Below, one piece after another: positions 8,607 to 18,616 of a stretch of DNA of 64,000 nt. The stretch is from Alkanindiges illinoisensis (lineage in GTDB: Bacteria > Pseudomonadota > Gammaproteobacteria > Pseudomonadales > Moraxellaceae), in assembly GCF_004377485.1 (NCBI RefSeq), contig NZ_SNTY01000076.1:58001-122000 (forward strand), in the 5' to 3' direction. The notes below the pieces were generated by a model, which did not search any database, was not told where the DNA came from, and saw only the letters and a list, made by a program, of their open reading frames with translations. Numbering within the stretch: position 1 is the first letter of the stretch; each line of letters opens with the position of its first letter. A program made the position numbers and the translations under genes.

Positions 8607-9065
8607 AGCTAACCCCTTGATCATATCGGTCATTCATTTTTATTAATGAGCAGCTTGCATCTGCACGTCTGAATTAATTATTCAGCATTTTGTTTTCAGC
8701 GGTTGGCGTGCAATTGGGAGCTACTCATCAATACCCTTTTATCTTCGAGATCATGACTTAAGTTTTTTGCTATGAAATCAACTTAGTGATGACCCTAAAT
8801 AACCTTAGCAAAGCGTCAAAATATAAAAACAACGCTTTTGTTTCGTTCATACTGTTTTTGTCAAGCTAAGTAGGATTTTTATTAATATCTAAAATTTAAT
8901 TTTTATTTTTTAAACATTTATTGCCTTGCATCTAATATTTACAGCTTTTTAGAATTGCACTCCTCTCCACAATTACTATACTTAGCCCTCATCCTGGGCT
9001 TAAAAACAAAAAAGCCAAAACAATGCTTTGGCTTTTTGAATAAACTTACGCTTTAAGATAAAGTT
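8607..9065. other. AT-rich intergenic region
   Basis: About 460 bases without a supportable gene between two minus-strand genes. It contains the terminator at 9009-9037 and, presumably, the promoter of the MscS-related gene. Nothing else is recognisable. Confidence 0.5.
9009..9037 (-). terminator. Intrinsic terminator after the DUF805 gene
   Basis: AAAAAGCCAAA (9009-9019) pairs with TTTGGCTTTTT (9027-9037) with a 7-base loop. It lies about 28 bases past the DUF805 stop codon. The A and T tails would allow action in both directions. Confidence 0.85.
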
Positions 9066-9614
9066 TTAATATTTTGTCATGTTCGCCAGATTTGACATAT
9101 CACCGGACATGCCGCCCAGCATAGTCATCATCACAATCAAACCAACAATTCCCAGTACGGCCAAGATAATGTAAATCACCCCCAGTATACTTTCCCAGCC
9201 TTTATTGGGACGTGGCGGGCCAAAATTATTGCTGCCACGTGTGCCCGGTGCAAAAGTTACATACAGAATAAAAATCACATTTACCAGTGGCACCAGCATC
9301 AGTAATGACAGCCAGCCGCTTTGATTCAGGTCATGCAGGCGTCGGATAGTGAGCACAAAGGCATAGTAAAAAAATATGATGTAAACCACTACCATAACCA
9401 GAATGCTGGCTGTTCCAATCCCTGCATAAGGATCAGTAGAGCTGGCAGAATTACCAAAAATGGCAATACCCAATATTGCAACAATCGCAATAATCAAAGA
9501 AATCACCAGATACCAGGCCAGATAAGCCAGCCGGGCTAAACGACCGCGTGGTGAAAGTGGATGGTCAGCAACTGGTGCCATGACAGGCGGCTGTGAAGGA
9601 TCATAAGTTGTCAT
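9066..9614 (-). CDS. DUF805 membrane protein
   Basis: A 182-residue membrane protein. SPRGRLARLAYLAWY at residues 20-35, TIRRLHDLNQSGW near residue 95 and FAPGTRGSNNFGP near residue 127 are the three diagnostic DUF805 motifs. Four helices are visible, plus an extra C-terminal hydrophobic segment rich in Gly and Met that is longer than in the smallest family members. The family is an inner-membrane protein of unknown function. The gene is single and ends at the hairpin at 9009-9037. Confidence 0.85.
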   Translation of the reverse strand: MTTYDPSQPPVMAPVADHPLSPRGRLARLAYLAWYLVISLIIAIVAILGIAIFGNSASSTDPYAGIGTASILVMVVVYIIFFYYAFVLTIRRLHDLNQSGWLSLLMLVPLVNVIFILYVTFAPGTRGSNNFGPPRPNKGWESILGVIYIILAVLGIVGLIVMMTMLGGMSGDMSNLANMTKY

Positions 9615-9774
9615 AAATTTACCTCGTGTACCCTAATTATCATTAAAAGTTATTGCTGGATTTTTTACAGGTTAGATCATTTAACCGTCAACAGTATAGA
9701 TAGCGTATTATTTTTTGCTTTGTCAACAAAACTTACTTAAAATTGCGCGTTCTTTTAGCAGTTTAAGTGCTGTG

Positions 9775-10197
9775 ATGCCCTACTCCGTTACACCCGTTCA
9801 GCTTGACCTGCCCACCTCACTCAAGCACCAATGCTGGCTGCACACCTCAAGAGATGGTCATTTAATTGGCATTATTGCTTTTGAAGGCGATGCACCACAA
9901 TTAAACTGGTATGACCTTGAATACCTGAGACGGCGTAGTGACGAATTTTCAGTCATGGCTTTTCCTGAATATATTTCAGCACTGATTATTGACCTGCGTA
10001 ATCTTGAAGCGCGGCTGGAAGCTGATGCGCCTATTTTCCCGTGGCGCCTTACGGAAGAAGATTGTCCTATTCGGGTACTGGTCAGTGCTGAGCAGCGCGC
10101 CTATTATTCTTCGGTGTTTGAACCGGCTTGGCTGGCCTGGGATTTACAGGCAACCATCAAGGACATGCGTGACTTTTTTGATATGCACTATCATTAA
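9775..10197 (+). CDS. Uncharacterised soluble protein
   Basis: About 140 residues, acidic, with no signal peptide or membrane segment; the ATG at 9775 (MPYSVTPVQLDLP) is the most likely start. A TTG at 9715 would add 20 residues of less typical composition. The sequence is rich in Trp and Tyr with a C-terminal stretch WDLQATIKDMRDFFDMHYH. I do not recognise a family. It is convergent with fpr, whose stop is only 24 bases away. Coding is supported by the clean frame and by codon use similar to its neighbours. Confidence 0.6.
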   Translation: MPYSVTPVQLDLPTSLKHQCWLHTSRDGHLIGIIAFEGDAPQLNWYDLEYLRRRSDEFSVMAFPEYISALIIDLRNLEARLEADAPIFPWRLTEEDCPIRVLVSAEQRAYYSSVFEPAWLAWDLQATIKDMRDFFDMHYH

Positions 10198-10221
10198 TTT
10201 AACTGTTGCGATTATTTTAAT

Positions 10222-11010
10222 TTACCAGTAATTTTCTACCGCAATATTCCCCTCACCACGCCGGTTCATGCTGAGGCCACGTGCTTTAAGTGCATTACGT
10301 GTATCGTCTACCATTTGCGGATTTCCACACAGCATGACATGACTGGTTGCAGGATTTAATGCCAAGCCTGCCTGCTGTTCCAGTAAGCCGTTTTCGATCA
10401 GTATTGGCAAGCGTTGATGTAAAACATATTGATCTAAAACATGATCACTTGCCGGACTATCTGCCCGCGTGATAATTGGCAGAAATTTAAAACGTGCCCC
10501 ACCTTCGCCAAAACTTTGGGCAATACTTTCAATGTCTTTGACATAGGCAAGTTCATCACGGGTACGCACACTATAGGCCAGGATAATGTGCTGATATTGC
10601 TGCCACGGGGCAAAGTCCTGCAACATGGATAAAAAAGGTGCCAGTCCGGTTCCGGTAGCCAGCAACCACAAATCATGCGGTAGAGGTTTCTGGTAGCGTG
10701 CCAGTGTCAAAAATCCATAGGGAATTTTTTCTAGCAACAGAGAGTCCCCGGCTTTTAAATGCTGCAAGCGTGAGGTAAATGCACCATCTGGCACGACAAT
10801 AGAAAAAAATTCCAGTTCCTCGGCAAACGGTGAAGACACTACGGAATAGGCACGAAAAATTTTCTCACCGTCCACCTCAATGCCAATACGGGCAAACTGC
10901 CCGGCACTAAAGCGGAAATGTGCAGGCCGGGTCAGGGTAAAGCTAAACAGATTTTCACTCCAGCGCCGTACACTCAGGACGGTTTCGCGGGTAAATTTTT
11001 CTTCATTCAT
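10222..11010 (-). CDS. fpr: Ferredoxin/flavodoxin-NADP(+) reductase
   Basis: A 262-residue cytoplasmic flavoenzyme that moves electrons between NADPH and ferredoxin or flavodoxin. RAYSVVSSP near residue 53 binds FAD, the 2-domain NADP fold begins at LATGTGLAPFLSML, and MLCGNPQMV is the nucleotide-contact loop. The C-terminus IAVENYW is the form seen in bacterial subclass-I FPRs with an aromatic C-terminal residue. The gene is divergent from a LysR regulator at 11108; in Pseudomonas the equivalent pair is fpr and finR, in which FinR activates fpr under oxidative stress or iron limitation. Confidence 0.9.
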   Translation of the reverse strand: MNEEKFTRETVLSVRRWSENLFSFTLTRPAHFRFSAGQFARIGIEVDGEKIFRAYSVVSSPFAEELEFFSIVVPDGAFTSRLQHLKAGDSLLLEKIPYGFLTLARYQKPLPHDLWLLATGTGLAPFLSMLQDFAPWQQYQHIILAYSVRTRDELAYVKDIESIAQSFGEGGARFKFLPIITRADSPASDHVLDQYVLHQRLPILIENGLLEQQAGLALNPATSHVMLCGNPQMVDDTRNALKARGLSMNRRGEGNIAVENYW

Positions 11011-11107
11011 CGGTACATACTTATATCTCTACACTGCCCGGCAATGGTAGCATGTATTCATACTGTTCCTAATTTTCAAACCAAAAAAGTCACAAAAGGT
11101 ACACTTG

Positions 11108-11995
11108 ATGCGCATGACGTTAAGACAACTCGCTGTCTTTGTTGCCGTTGCCCAGGAAGGCACTGTTACCCGTGCCAGTGATGCAGTGCGCCTGACCCAG
11201 AGTGCGGCCAGTATGGCACTGGCTGATCTTGAAGATGCGCTGGGTGCTCCCCTGTTTGACCGATTGGGCAAGCGCTTGCAGCTGAATGACCTCGGCCGGT
11301 TTTTGCTGCCACAAGCGCTGGAAATTCTGGGTCGCTGCGAAGCATTTGAACAGGCGGCGCAGGGTGAACTGCAAACTATTGATTTGCGTCTTGGCGCAAC
11401 TTTAACCATTAGTGATTATCTGATGCCAGACCTAATGGCAGACTTTTTAAAGTTCCAGCCGCAGGCGCAGCTTCAATTACAGGTTGGCAATACACGCCAG
11501 ATTATCGAAGCAGTGAGCCAGTTCCAGCTTGATCTGGGTCTAATTGAAGGTTCGTGCCACTTACCGCAATTGCAGGCCTTTCCGTGGCGAGATGATGAAC
11601 TGGCGGTTTGCTGTGCGCCGCAGCATCCGCTGGCTCAGCTCACCCGGCCACTAGACATCAGCGACTTTCAGCAGATTGACTGGATTTTGCGTGAGGAAGG
11701 CTCAGGCACGCGTGAAGTTTTTGACAATGTAATGCTCAAAGATTTGCCCAATGCCAAGTTGCGACTGACGCTGGGGCATAATGAAGCTATTTTAAAGGTG
11801 GTGGCGGGTGGTCTTGGGGTGGCCTGTGTATCACGGCTGGCTATTGAACCGCTAGCCAATGAAGGTCAGCTTGTCATTCTGAATACACCATTCTGGACAC
11901 TCAAACGCCCGTTATTTATGCTGGTACACCGCCAGAAGTACAAAGGCCCTGGCCTAAAAGCTTTTATGGAATTTTGCCGGGCAAACAATCAATAG
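11108..11995 (+). CDS. LysR-type regulator, FinR-like
   Basis: A LysR-family activator of about 295 residues. The N-terminal winged helix-turn-helix reads LRQLAVFVAVAQEGTVTRAS with recognition helix LTQSAASMALADLE; the C-terminal effector domain begins near residue 90 (LRLGATLTISDYLMPDL). An AAAGG stretch at 11095-11099 supports the start at ATG 11108, although TTG 11105 and ATG 11114 are in frame. The 97-base space shared with fpr suggests that it controls fpr, as FinR does in pseudomonads. I could not pick out a clear T-N11-A operator by eye. The assignment to FinR rests on neighbourhood more than on residues. Confidence 0.75.
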   Translation: MRMTLRQLAVFVAVAQEGTVTRASDAVRLTQSAASMALADLEDALGAPLFDRLGKRLQLNDLGRFLLPQALEILGRCEAFEQAAQGELQTIDLRLGATLTISDYLMPDLMADFLKFQPQAQLQLQVGNTRQIIEAVSQFQLDLGLIEGSCHLPQLQAFPWRDDELAVCCAPQHPLAQLTRPLDISDFQQIDWILREEGSGTREVFDNVMLKDLPNAKLRLTLGHNEAILKVVAGGLGVACVSRLAIEPLANEGQLVILNTPFWTLKRPLFMLVHRQKYKGPGLKAFMEFCRANNQ

Positions 11996-12020
11996 CTGAT
12001 TACCCAAGGTGATTGAGCAA

Positions 12021-12527
12021 TCAGTCCAGATATTTTTGCCAGAACTCGGCAATACCTGTATTTTCATCCAGCTGATAATTGTTGTAGCCAAATGCGTGAT
12101 AAGCCCGTTTGGCAGGTTCATTGCCGCTCAGTACTTCCAGCGTCATCTTGCAACAACCCAAAGATCTAGCATGGGCCTCGGCTGCCTCAAACAGCTGGCG
12201 TGAGATACCCAAACCACGCGCCTGTTGTTGCACAATCACATCATGGATATTCATTAAGGGCTGGCATTTAAAGGTGGAAAAACCCAAGAAGGCATTCAAT
12301 ACACCAACGGGTCGATGTTGATGATATGCCAGCCATGAGTAAGCAGTTGGAAAATTTTGTAGCTTTTTCACCAGATTATCTTGGCAAAACTCACTTAACG
12401 CTTCACCGCCACCCATGGTGTCTTGCGCATATTCATTCATTAGCAGCACCAAGTCCTTGGCATAGGTCGGGTTGCTGTAATCAACCCTAATGATGCTAAT
12501 ATCAGTAATATTGAATGAATGAGCCAT
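12021..12527 (-). CDS. GNAT-family N-acetyltransferase
   Basis: A 168-residue acetyltransferase. VIVQQQARGLGISRQLFE around residue 100 is the acetyl-CoA pyrophosphate-binding motif A, here with QxxGxG-like spacing ARGLGI, and LEVLSGNEPAKRAYHAFGY is motif B with the conserved NxxAxxxYxxxGF pattern. The substrate cannot be predicted. It lies 11 bases downstream of upp on the same strand, so the two are probably one transcript. It converges with the LysR gene. Confidence 0.85.
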   Translation of the reverse strand: MAHSFNITDISIIRVDYSNPTYAKDLVLLMNEYAQDTMGGGEALSEFCQDNLVKKLQNFPTAYSWLAYHQHRPVGVLNAFLGFSTFKCQPLMNIHDVIVQQQARGLGISRQLFEAAEAHARSLGCCKMTLEVLSGNEPAKRAYHAFGYNNYQLDENTGIAEFWQKYLD

Positions 12528-12538
12528 AGAATAAATTG

Positions 12539-13192
12539 CTAAGGTTTATTAAAAATAATTTTCTTTTGAATGGTGCCAAAAATCTTATCACCAGCATCAC
12601 CCAAGCCTGGGATGATATAGCCTTTTTCATTGAGACACTCATCAATGGAAGCCGTATAAATCATCACATCCGGATGATGCGTTTGCAGGTTAGCAATCCC
12701 TTCTGGTGCAGCAACCAACACCATCACGCGAATTTCTTTGCACCCTGCCTGCTTCAATAAATCTATGGCTGCCAGCAGTGAATTTCCAGTAGCCAGCATT
12801 GGATCAATAATTAACGCCAAACGTGCATGAATATCCGGCGCCAATTTTTCCAGATAACTGCGGGCTTCCAGCGTTTCTTCATTACGTTCAAGACCCAGTA
12901 CGCTGACCTTGGCACTAGGAATCAGGTTGAGCACACCTTCCAGCATGCCAATCCCCGCACGCAAAATGGGCACAATGGTAATTTTTTTGCCAGCAATACG
13001 TTCTACGCTCACTGGCCCTGCCCAGCCTTCAATCACCTCATTTTCCAGAATCAGGTCTTTGGTGGCTTCATACGTCAGTAGAGAAGCTATTTCCTGTGAT
13101 AGCTCCCTGAAATTCTTGGTGCTAATGTCGGCACGGCGCATTAAACCAATTTTATGGCGAATCAGGGGATGACGAATTTCTAGGATAGGCAT
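12539..13192 (-). CDS. upp: Uracil phosphoribosyltransferase
   Basis: This enzyme converts uracil and PRPP to UMP in pyrimidine salvage. Visible motifs are [18 protein letters not shown] near the N-terminus, [11 protein letters not shown], the PRPP loop [12 protein letters not shown], and the uracil-binding [12 protein letters not shown] near the C-terminus. The start at ATG 13192 ([11 protein letters not shown]) gives 217 residues, close to family length; an upstream ATG at 13225 would add 11 residues not typical of the family. It is followed by the GNAT gene. The nuo terminator lies upstream, so it has its own promoter. Confidence 0.92.
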   Translation of the reverse strand: MPILEIRHPLIRHKIGLMRRADISTKNFRELSQEIASLLTYEATKDLILENEVIEGWAGPVSVERIAGKKITIVPILRAGIGMLEGVLNLIPSAKVSVLGLERNEETLEARSYLEKLAPDIHARLALIIDPMLATGNSLLAAIDLLKQAGCKEIRVMVLVAAPEGIANLQTHHPDVMIYTASIDECLNEKGYIIPGLGDAGDKIFGTIQKKIIFNKP

Positions 13193-13285
13193 ATCAATCT
13201 GAACGGCTGCGGTAAACAACAGCATGATAATACAAAAAAGGATTTAATATAAAAAAGCAGCATTAAAAAACCCAGCATCGAAAAG

Positions 13286-13315
13286 AAAAATGCCCCAACA
13301 GTGTTGAGGCATTTT
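13286..13315 (-). terminator. Terminator of the nuo operon
   Basis: AAAAATGCCCCAACA and TGTTGAGGCATTTTT form a long stem with one C/A mismatch. It lies about 36 bases after the nuoN stop codon and has A/T tails on both sides. Confidence 0.85.
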
Positions 13316-13351
13316 TAGACAACAGATTAAACGACAGTAAATTAGCTAGCC

Positions 13352-14821
13352 TTAGCGCATCACCACGATTTGAGCTAGTGCTGCCAGTTTAATCAGTGGT
13401 TGCGGATAAACACCCAGTAGCAGCACCAGCAATGAAGTCAGCAGTACCATAATACCGCCTGCTTTTACACCCCAGTTGGTCTGGGCATCAATGCGTGGTG
13501 TATCTGGTGGGGTCATGTAAAGCACCACCATCACACGCAGGTAATAGTACAAACCAATCGCACTACCCAGAATAATCATGGCAGCCAGGAACCAGCTCAT
13601 GTTCTGTACTGCAGCCATTATCACAAAAAACTTGCCAATAAAGCCAGCAGTTAATGGAATGCCTGCCAGTGATAGCATCATGACAGTGAGCACGGCCGTG
13701 AGCACTGGACGACGCCAGAACAGGCCGCGATAATCAGCAATGGATTCTGCTTCAGTGGTACTATAAGGACTGGACATCAGTGCAACCGCGCCAAACGCAC
13801 CAATGGTGGTCAGTACGTAGGTCACCAGATAAATGCTGACCGTTGCAATAGATGATACACCCAGACAAATAATGGCAATCAGCACATAGCCAAAATGCGC
13901 GATAGATGAATAACCCAGCAGGCGTTTTAAGTTAACCTGACGTACTGCCAGCAAATTACCCACCAGAATCGACAACACCGCAATTGTAGCCAGAACAGTA
14001 TGCAGCCCTTCCATTGCCAGTGAACTGGATACCAGTAAAAAGCGAACTGCAACGGCCAACATGGCAACTTTGCTGACTGTAGCCAGAAAAGTTGCTGCTG
14101 GTGCAGGCGCACCCTGATACACATCAGGTGTCCAGCCATGAAATGGTGCCAGTGATAACTTGAATGCAATGGCAATCACGATCAGGCCAAAGCCCATCAC
14201 CACAATTGGCTCATGCAGTACCTGCCCCAGAATCTGACCCAGATTACGGAAATCCATGGTGCCAGTATAGCTATATAGGAAAGCCATACCCATCAGTAAA
14301 GCCGCAGAAGCAGTTGCTGACAGCACCAGATACTTGATCCCGGATTCCAGTGACTTGCTGCGTTCATGGGTATAAGCCAATAAGCCGTAAGTTGGAATAG
14401 ACAGCAACTCAAGACTCATAAAGAATGAGGTCATATGGCTGCTAGCAGTCATCAACATGCCGCCTGCGACAGCAATCAGCAGCAACAGGTACAGCTCTTC
14501 ACGGTTATGCTGGTAGCTATCAATGTAAGCATGCGCCAGCGTACAGCACGCTAGCGAAGCAATCAGGATTAGCGCCATATTAAATAGCGCAAAACCATCA
14601 ACCACGAATAAACCCATTACAGCTTGCGGGCCAGAGTTCTGGAAAAATACCTGCCAGACAATACAGGCAACAGCAGCATTTAAGCCGATCACGGTTGCCG
14701 TTGCAATAAGGTCATGCTGGCGCTTGATGGCAACCAGTAGCATCACCAAAACGGCTGTTAGGCTGACAATAATAACCGGTGCAAGCGGCGCCAGCGGTTT
14801 TAGCGTAGAAATCATATCCAT
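13352..14821 (-). CDS. nuoN: NADH-quinone oxidoreductase subunit N
   Basis: The 489-residue antiporter-like membrane subunit of complex I, with about 14 helices. SLELLSIPTYGLLAY near residue 136 contains the conserved glutamate of the proton channel, and KLSLAPFHGWTPDVYQGAP near residue 228 is the broken-helix lysine region shared by NuoL, M and N. LLGYSSIAHFGYVLIAI is the family signature near residue 300. It is the last gene of the operon: three bases separate it from nuoM, and a terminator follows. Confidence 0.95.
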   Translation of the reverse strand: MDMISTLKPLAPLAPVIIVSLTAVLVMLLVAIKRQHDLIATATVIGLNAAVACIVWQVFFQNSGPQAVMGLFVVDGFALFNMALILIASLACCTLAHAYIDSYQHNREELYLLLLIAVAGGMLMTASSHMTSFFMSLELLSIPTYGLLAYTHERSKSLESGIKYLVLSATASAALLMGMAFLYSYTGTMDFRNLGQILGQVLHEPIVVMGFGLIVIAIAFKLSLAPFHGWTPDVYQGAPAPAATFLATVSKVAMLAVAVRFLLVSSSLAMEGLHTVLATIAVLSILVGNLLAVRQVNLKRLLGYSSIAHFGYVLIAIICLGVSSIATVSIYLVTYVLTTIGAFGAVALMSSPYSTTEAESIADYRGLFWRRPVLTAVLTVMMLSLAGIPLTAGFIGKFFVIMAAVQNMSWFLAAMIILGSAIGLYYYLRVMVVLYMTPPDTPRIDAQTNWGVKAGGIMVLLTSLLVLLLGVYPQPLIKLAALAQIVVMR

Positions 14822-14824
14822 GGC

Positions 14825-16429
14825 TTATTGCATCTCCACGCTATTCATTGGACTAATGTTTGGCGTATTAAACAATGGGTAATGATATGAGTTACTTAAC
14901 CATTGCATGCTTAAATGCGACGTATTGAGTACATCCTGCGGGAATAGCCCCAGCCATAACAGGCCAACGCCCATCACCAGTAGCATGGTCATTTCACGCG
15001 CATTCAAGTCTTTAAATGGCTGAGCCAGTTTTTGCTGTGACTCATGCGGCTGACCAAACATGGCTTTGTGAATCATGATCAGCGTATACAGTCCTGCAAA
15101 AACCAGACTCACTGTGGCCAGAATGGTAAAGGCTGGATAACGTGCATAAGAACCCAGCAGAATCAGGAACTCTGCAACAAAATTACCTGTACCCGGAATG
15201 CCCATTAATGCAGCACTAAAGAACATCAGGAAAAACGGCAAATAGCGGAACTGTCCCCACAGGCCACCCATCAGGCGCAAGTCACGAGTATGCAGACGCT
15301 CATAGATCTGACCTGCCATAATAAACAGCGCAGCAGAAGACAGACCATGTGCCAGCATCATGATCATGACACCTTGCAGGGTCATCAGGTTGCCTGCATA
15401 AATGGCCAGCAGGATAAAGCCCATGTGCGACACGCTGGTATAAGCCAGCAGCCGTTTCATGTCAGTTTGCTGAAAGGCCAGCCATGCACCATAAAATACG
15501 CCAACCAGACCCAGAATAATCGCAACATTGGCGAAATCAGCCGACGCGTGCGGAAACAGGGGCAGCACAAAACGCAACAAGCCATAAGCTGCTGTTTTGA
15601 TCAGGATACCAGCAAGGTCTACCGAACCAGCCGTGGGTGCCTGAGCATGGGCATCGGGTAACCAGCCATGAAATGGCACTACGGGCAGCTTCACCGCAAA
15701 GGCAATGAAGAAGCACAGCATCAGGCCAAATTCAAAGCCATACGGCAGGGTTGTCCCTAACAGGTGCATATAGTCAAATGACAAGGTATTGGTCTGGGTA
15801 AAGCGGATCAGCACCAGAGTTAGAATACCCACCAGCATGATCAAACCAGAGGCCTGCGTGTAAATAAAGAACTTGGTTGCAGCATAAACACGTGAACGGC
15901 CAGTTGAACCCGAATGTCCCCACAGTGCAATCAGGAAATAGATCGGTACCAGCATCATCTCCCAGAAGAAGAAGAACAGGAACATATCAATGGCTAGAAA
16001 CACACCAATAACGCCGCCAAGACTCCATAACAGGTTAAGGTGGAAGAAGCCCACATTTTTCTGAATTTCATCCCATGAGCAGCCTACAGCCAGCACACCC
16101 AGCAAGGCAGTCAAGGCCACCATCATCAGTGACAAACCATCCAGTGCCAGATGGAAGCTAATGCCCAGCATGGGAATCCATGGCAGGTTAAATTCTGCCT
16201 GCCATACAGGTGCAATGCCCGGTTGTACTACAATGGAAGTGGTTTCAGCATAATGCCCTGCCATCCATAACTGAATGGCCAGACCGAGTGTTACCAGCAT
16301 GCCAATCAGGGCAATCCAGCGTGGTGCCCGAATACTAACCTTTTCAAACACCCAGCATAAAAAACCTGCAATAAAGGGAATCAGGATTAATGCAGGGAGA
16401 ACCCAGTTATTAGTTGAAAGTTCCTGCAT
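14825..16429 (-). CDS. nuoM: NADH-quinone oxidoreductase subunit M
   Basis: The 534-residue proton-pumping membrane subunit of complex I. FFFWEMMLVPIYFLIALWG near residue 150 carries the key channel glutamate, and KLPVVPFHGWLPDAHAQAP near residue 245 carries the conserved lysine and discontinuous helix. KRLLAYTSVSHMGFILLA is the antiporter signature. One base separates it from nuoL and three from nuoN, indicating tight translation coupling. It has normal family length plus a short C-terminal tail. Confidence 0.95.
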   Translation of the reverse strand: MQELSTNNWVLPALILIPFIAGFLCWVFEKVSIRAPRWIALIGMLVTLGLAIQLWMAGHYAETTSIVVQPGIAPVWQAEFNLPWIPMLGISFHLALDGLSLMMVALTALLGVLAVGCSWDEIQKNVGFFHLNLLWSLGGVIGVFLAIDMFLFFFFWEMMLVPIYFLIALWGHSGSTGRSRVYAATKFFIYTQASGLIMLVGILTLVLIRFTQTNTLSFDYMHLLGTTLPYGFEFGLMLCFFIAFAVKLPVVPFHGWLPDAHAQAPTAGSVDLAGILIKTAAYGLLRFVLPLFPHASADFANVAIILGLVGVFYGAWLAFQQTDMKRLLAYTSVSHMGFILLAIYAGNLMTLQGVMIMMLAHGLSSAALFIMAGQIYERLHTRDLRLMGGLWGQFRYLPFFLMFFSAALMGIPGTGNFVAEFLILLGSYARYPAFTILATVSLVFAGLYTLIMIHKAMFGQPHESQQKLAQPFKDLNAREMTMLLVMGVGLLWLGLFPQDVLNTSHLSMQWLSNSYHYPLFNTPNISPMNSVEMQ

Positions 16430-16430
16430 C

Positions 16431-18308
16431 TTATTTCCCCAGTACCTGAATCACAATAAGTATCATGAGTAATATCACCGCGCCGATCACAATTGCTGCT
16501 GCATAACCACGCAATGATCCTGTTTGGCGATTTGTAGTAACACTGTTACCTGCCCTCACCAGTACTGGAAATACGCCCCAAATCCGGTCTACTGGATCAC
16601 GTCCCAGCAAACGGGCAATCATCAGGTACGGTTTAACAAATATTAAATGATAAAGCGCATCAAAGCCCCAAGCATTACGCCAGATATGCGCAATGCCGGC
16701 ACCCACTGATGTGTTTGCCATTTTTTGTACCGAAGCATAGTTAAAGGCAAACAGTACGGCACCCACGATCAGGCCCAGCAGAGCTACCCCAATGGCGGTA
16801 TATTCAACAAAATGCTTATCGTGAGCCACTGCTGCATTTACCACAAATTCTGGCAATACATTATTGAGTACATGACCTACCGGATGTTGCAGTAGCGCAC
16901 CAATACAGGTCGACAATACCAGTAGCACACCCAGCGGTAACCAGTAGGTAACCCCTTCAATTTTGTGCGCATGGGTTTTTTCTTCGCCATGAAATACCAG
17001 CCAGATTAGGCGGAAAGTATAGATTGACGTCAGGAAGGCACCCACAATGCCAGCCCAGAATAATTCTGGATGACCGGCTGCCCAGGCTTGCCACAGGATT
17101 TCATCTTTGGAATAAAAACCAACCGTGATAAATGGTAAGGCTGCTAGTGCACCACCACCCACCAGAAAGCAGACGTATACAAATGGAATGGTTTTACGCA
17201 AGCCACCCATTTTGAAAATATTCTGTTCATGGTGACAGGCAATAATCACCGCACCTGAAGACAGGAACAGTAAAGCCTTGAAAAACGCATGGGTTAGCAT
17301 ATGGAAAACAGCAGCCTGATAGGCTTCGGCACCTAGTGCCAAAAACATATAACCCAGCTGACTCATGGTTGAATAAGCCAGTACACGTTTAATGTCTGAT
17401 TGTACCAATGCTGCAAAACCAGCCATTAGCAAGGTAATCGCACCAATGACACCCACAAAATACAGCACATCTGGCGCAAGCTGGAATACCGGATGCATCC
17501 GGGCAATCAGGTAAACACCTGCGGTAACCATGGTTGCCGCGTGAATCAGTGCAGATACTGGTGTTGGACCTGCCATTGCATCAGCCAGCCAGGTTTGTAG
17601 CGGTAACTGTGCGGATTTACCCACAGCACCACCCAGCAGCATCAGGGAAGCCCAGGTCACTGCCGGGCTACCGCTGGTTAGCACTTCTGGCGCACGAACA
17701 ATAATTTCATAAATGTCTAAAGTGCCAAATTGCTGGAACAGGATAAACAAGCCAATGAGCAGCAGAACATCACCCACACGGGTTACGGTAAATGCCTTGA
17801 TGGCTGCAAAGCCGTTGTCCGGGTTTTTAAAGTAAAAGCCAATGAGCAGGTAAGAACACAAACCTACGCCTTCCCAACCCAGAAACATCACCAGCAGGTT
17901 GTCACCCAGTACCAGCAGTAACATGCTGGCCACGAACAGGTTAAAATATGAGAAGAAGCGTGCAAAGCCTTCTTCCCCACGCATGTACCATGAGGCAAAC
18001 AGGTGAATGAAAAAACCAACACCTGTAATCATGCCCAGCATGACCAGTGACAGGCCATCAAGTTGCAAACCAAAGCTGGGAGCAAAACTGCCAATGTGCA
18101 TCCATGTCCAGAGAATCTGGTGATAGTAAGCACCCTGGGTATCCTGGCCTAAATAATCGGTTGCTACATACAGTGCAGTTAACGCCGACAGCGCCATTGA
18201 CCCAACGCCAATGATTGCTGCGAGTTTTTCAGAAATCTGGTCACGCAGACCGGCCAGTAAAATAAAGCCCAGTAGCGGAAAAACGAAAGTTAAAAACAGT
18301 AGGTTCAT
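16431..18308 (-). CDS. nuoL: NADH-quinone oxidoreductase subunit L
   Basis: The 625-residue distal proton-pumping subunit of complex I with the long lateral helix at its C-terminus. [21 protein letters not shown] near residue 130 holds the channel glutamate, and [23 protein letters not shown] near residue 235 is the diagnostic NuoL motif. [20 protein letters not shown] follows. The start ATG overlaps the nuoK stop by four bases, and one base separates its stop from nuoM. Confidence 0.95.
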   Translation of the reverse strand: MNLLFLTFVFPLLGFILLAGLRDQISEKLAAIIGVGSMALSALTALYVATDYLGQDTQGAYYHQILWTWMHIGSFAPSFGLQLDGLSLVMLGMITGVGFFIHLFASWYMRGEEGFARFFSYFNLFVASMLLLVLGDNLLVMFLGWEGVGLCSYLLIGFYFKNPDNGFAAIKAFTVTRVGDVLLLIGLFILFQQFGTLDIYEIIVRAPEVLTSGSPAVTWASLMLLGGAVGKSAQLPLQTWLADAMAGPTPVSALIHAATMVTAGVYLIARMHPVFQLAPDVLYFVGVIGAITLLMAGFAALVQSDIKRVLAYSTMSQLGYMFLALGAEAYQAAVFHMLTHAFFKALLFLSSGAVIIACHHEQNIFKMGGLRKTIPFVYVCFLVGGGALAALPFITVGFYSKDEILWQAWAAGHPELFWAGIVGAFLTSIYTFRLIWLVFHGEEKTHAHKIEGVTYWLPLGVLLVLSTCIGALLQHPVGHVLNNVLPEFVVNAAVAHDKHFVEYTAIGVALLGLIVGAVLFAFNYASVQKMANTSVGAGIAHIWRNAWGFDALYHLIFVKPYLMIARLLGRDPVDRIWGVFPVLVRAGNSVTTNRQTGSLRGYAAAIVIGAVILLMILIVIQVLGK

Positions 18309-18616
18309 CCGCGCATCTCACTGGCTGCATCAACATCCAGATGCTGGAAGCGATGATAAAATTGAAGCACGATTGCCAGACCAATACAGGCCTCGGCTGC
18401 AGCCAACGTCAGGATCAGGATAAACATAACCTGCCCATCCGGCTGACCCCAAACACTGCCTGCCAGCACAAAAGCCAGTGCCGCAGCATTCATCATGATT
18501 TCAAGACTCATGAGCATAAACATCAGGTTACGGCGCACCATAACGCCATATAATCCTAGCGCAAATAGCAGTGTTGCCAGAATCAGGCCATGTTCCAGTG
18601 GAATTGCTCCCATCAT
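18305..18616 (-). CDS. nuoK: NADH-quinone oxidoreductase subunit K
   Basis: The 103-residue three-helix subunit of complex [19 protein letters not shown] contains the conserved membrane glutamate, and [19 protein letters not shown] contains the second one; both lie on the central hydrophilic axis. The start is within an ATGATG that overlaps the nuoJ stop by four bases, and its end overlaps nuoL by four bases. Its size is typical. Confidence 0.95.
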   Translation of the reverse strand: MMGAIPLEHGLILATLLFALGLYGVMVRRNLMFMLMSLEIMMNAAALAFVLAGSVWGQPDGQVMFILILTLAAAEACIGLAIVLQFYHRFQHLDVDAASEMRG

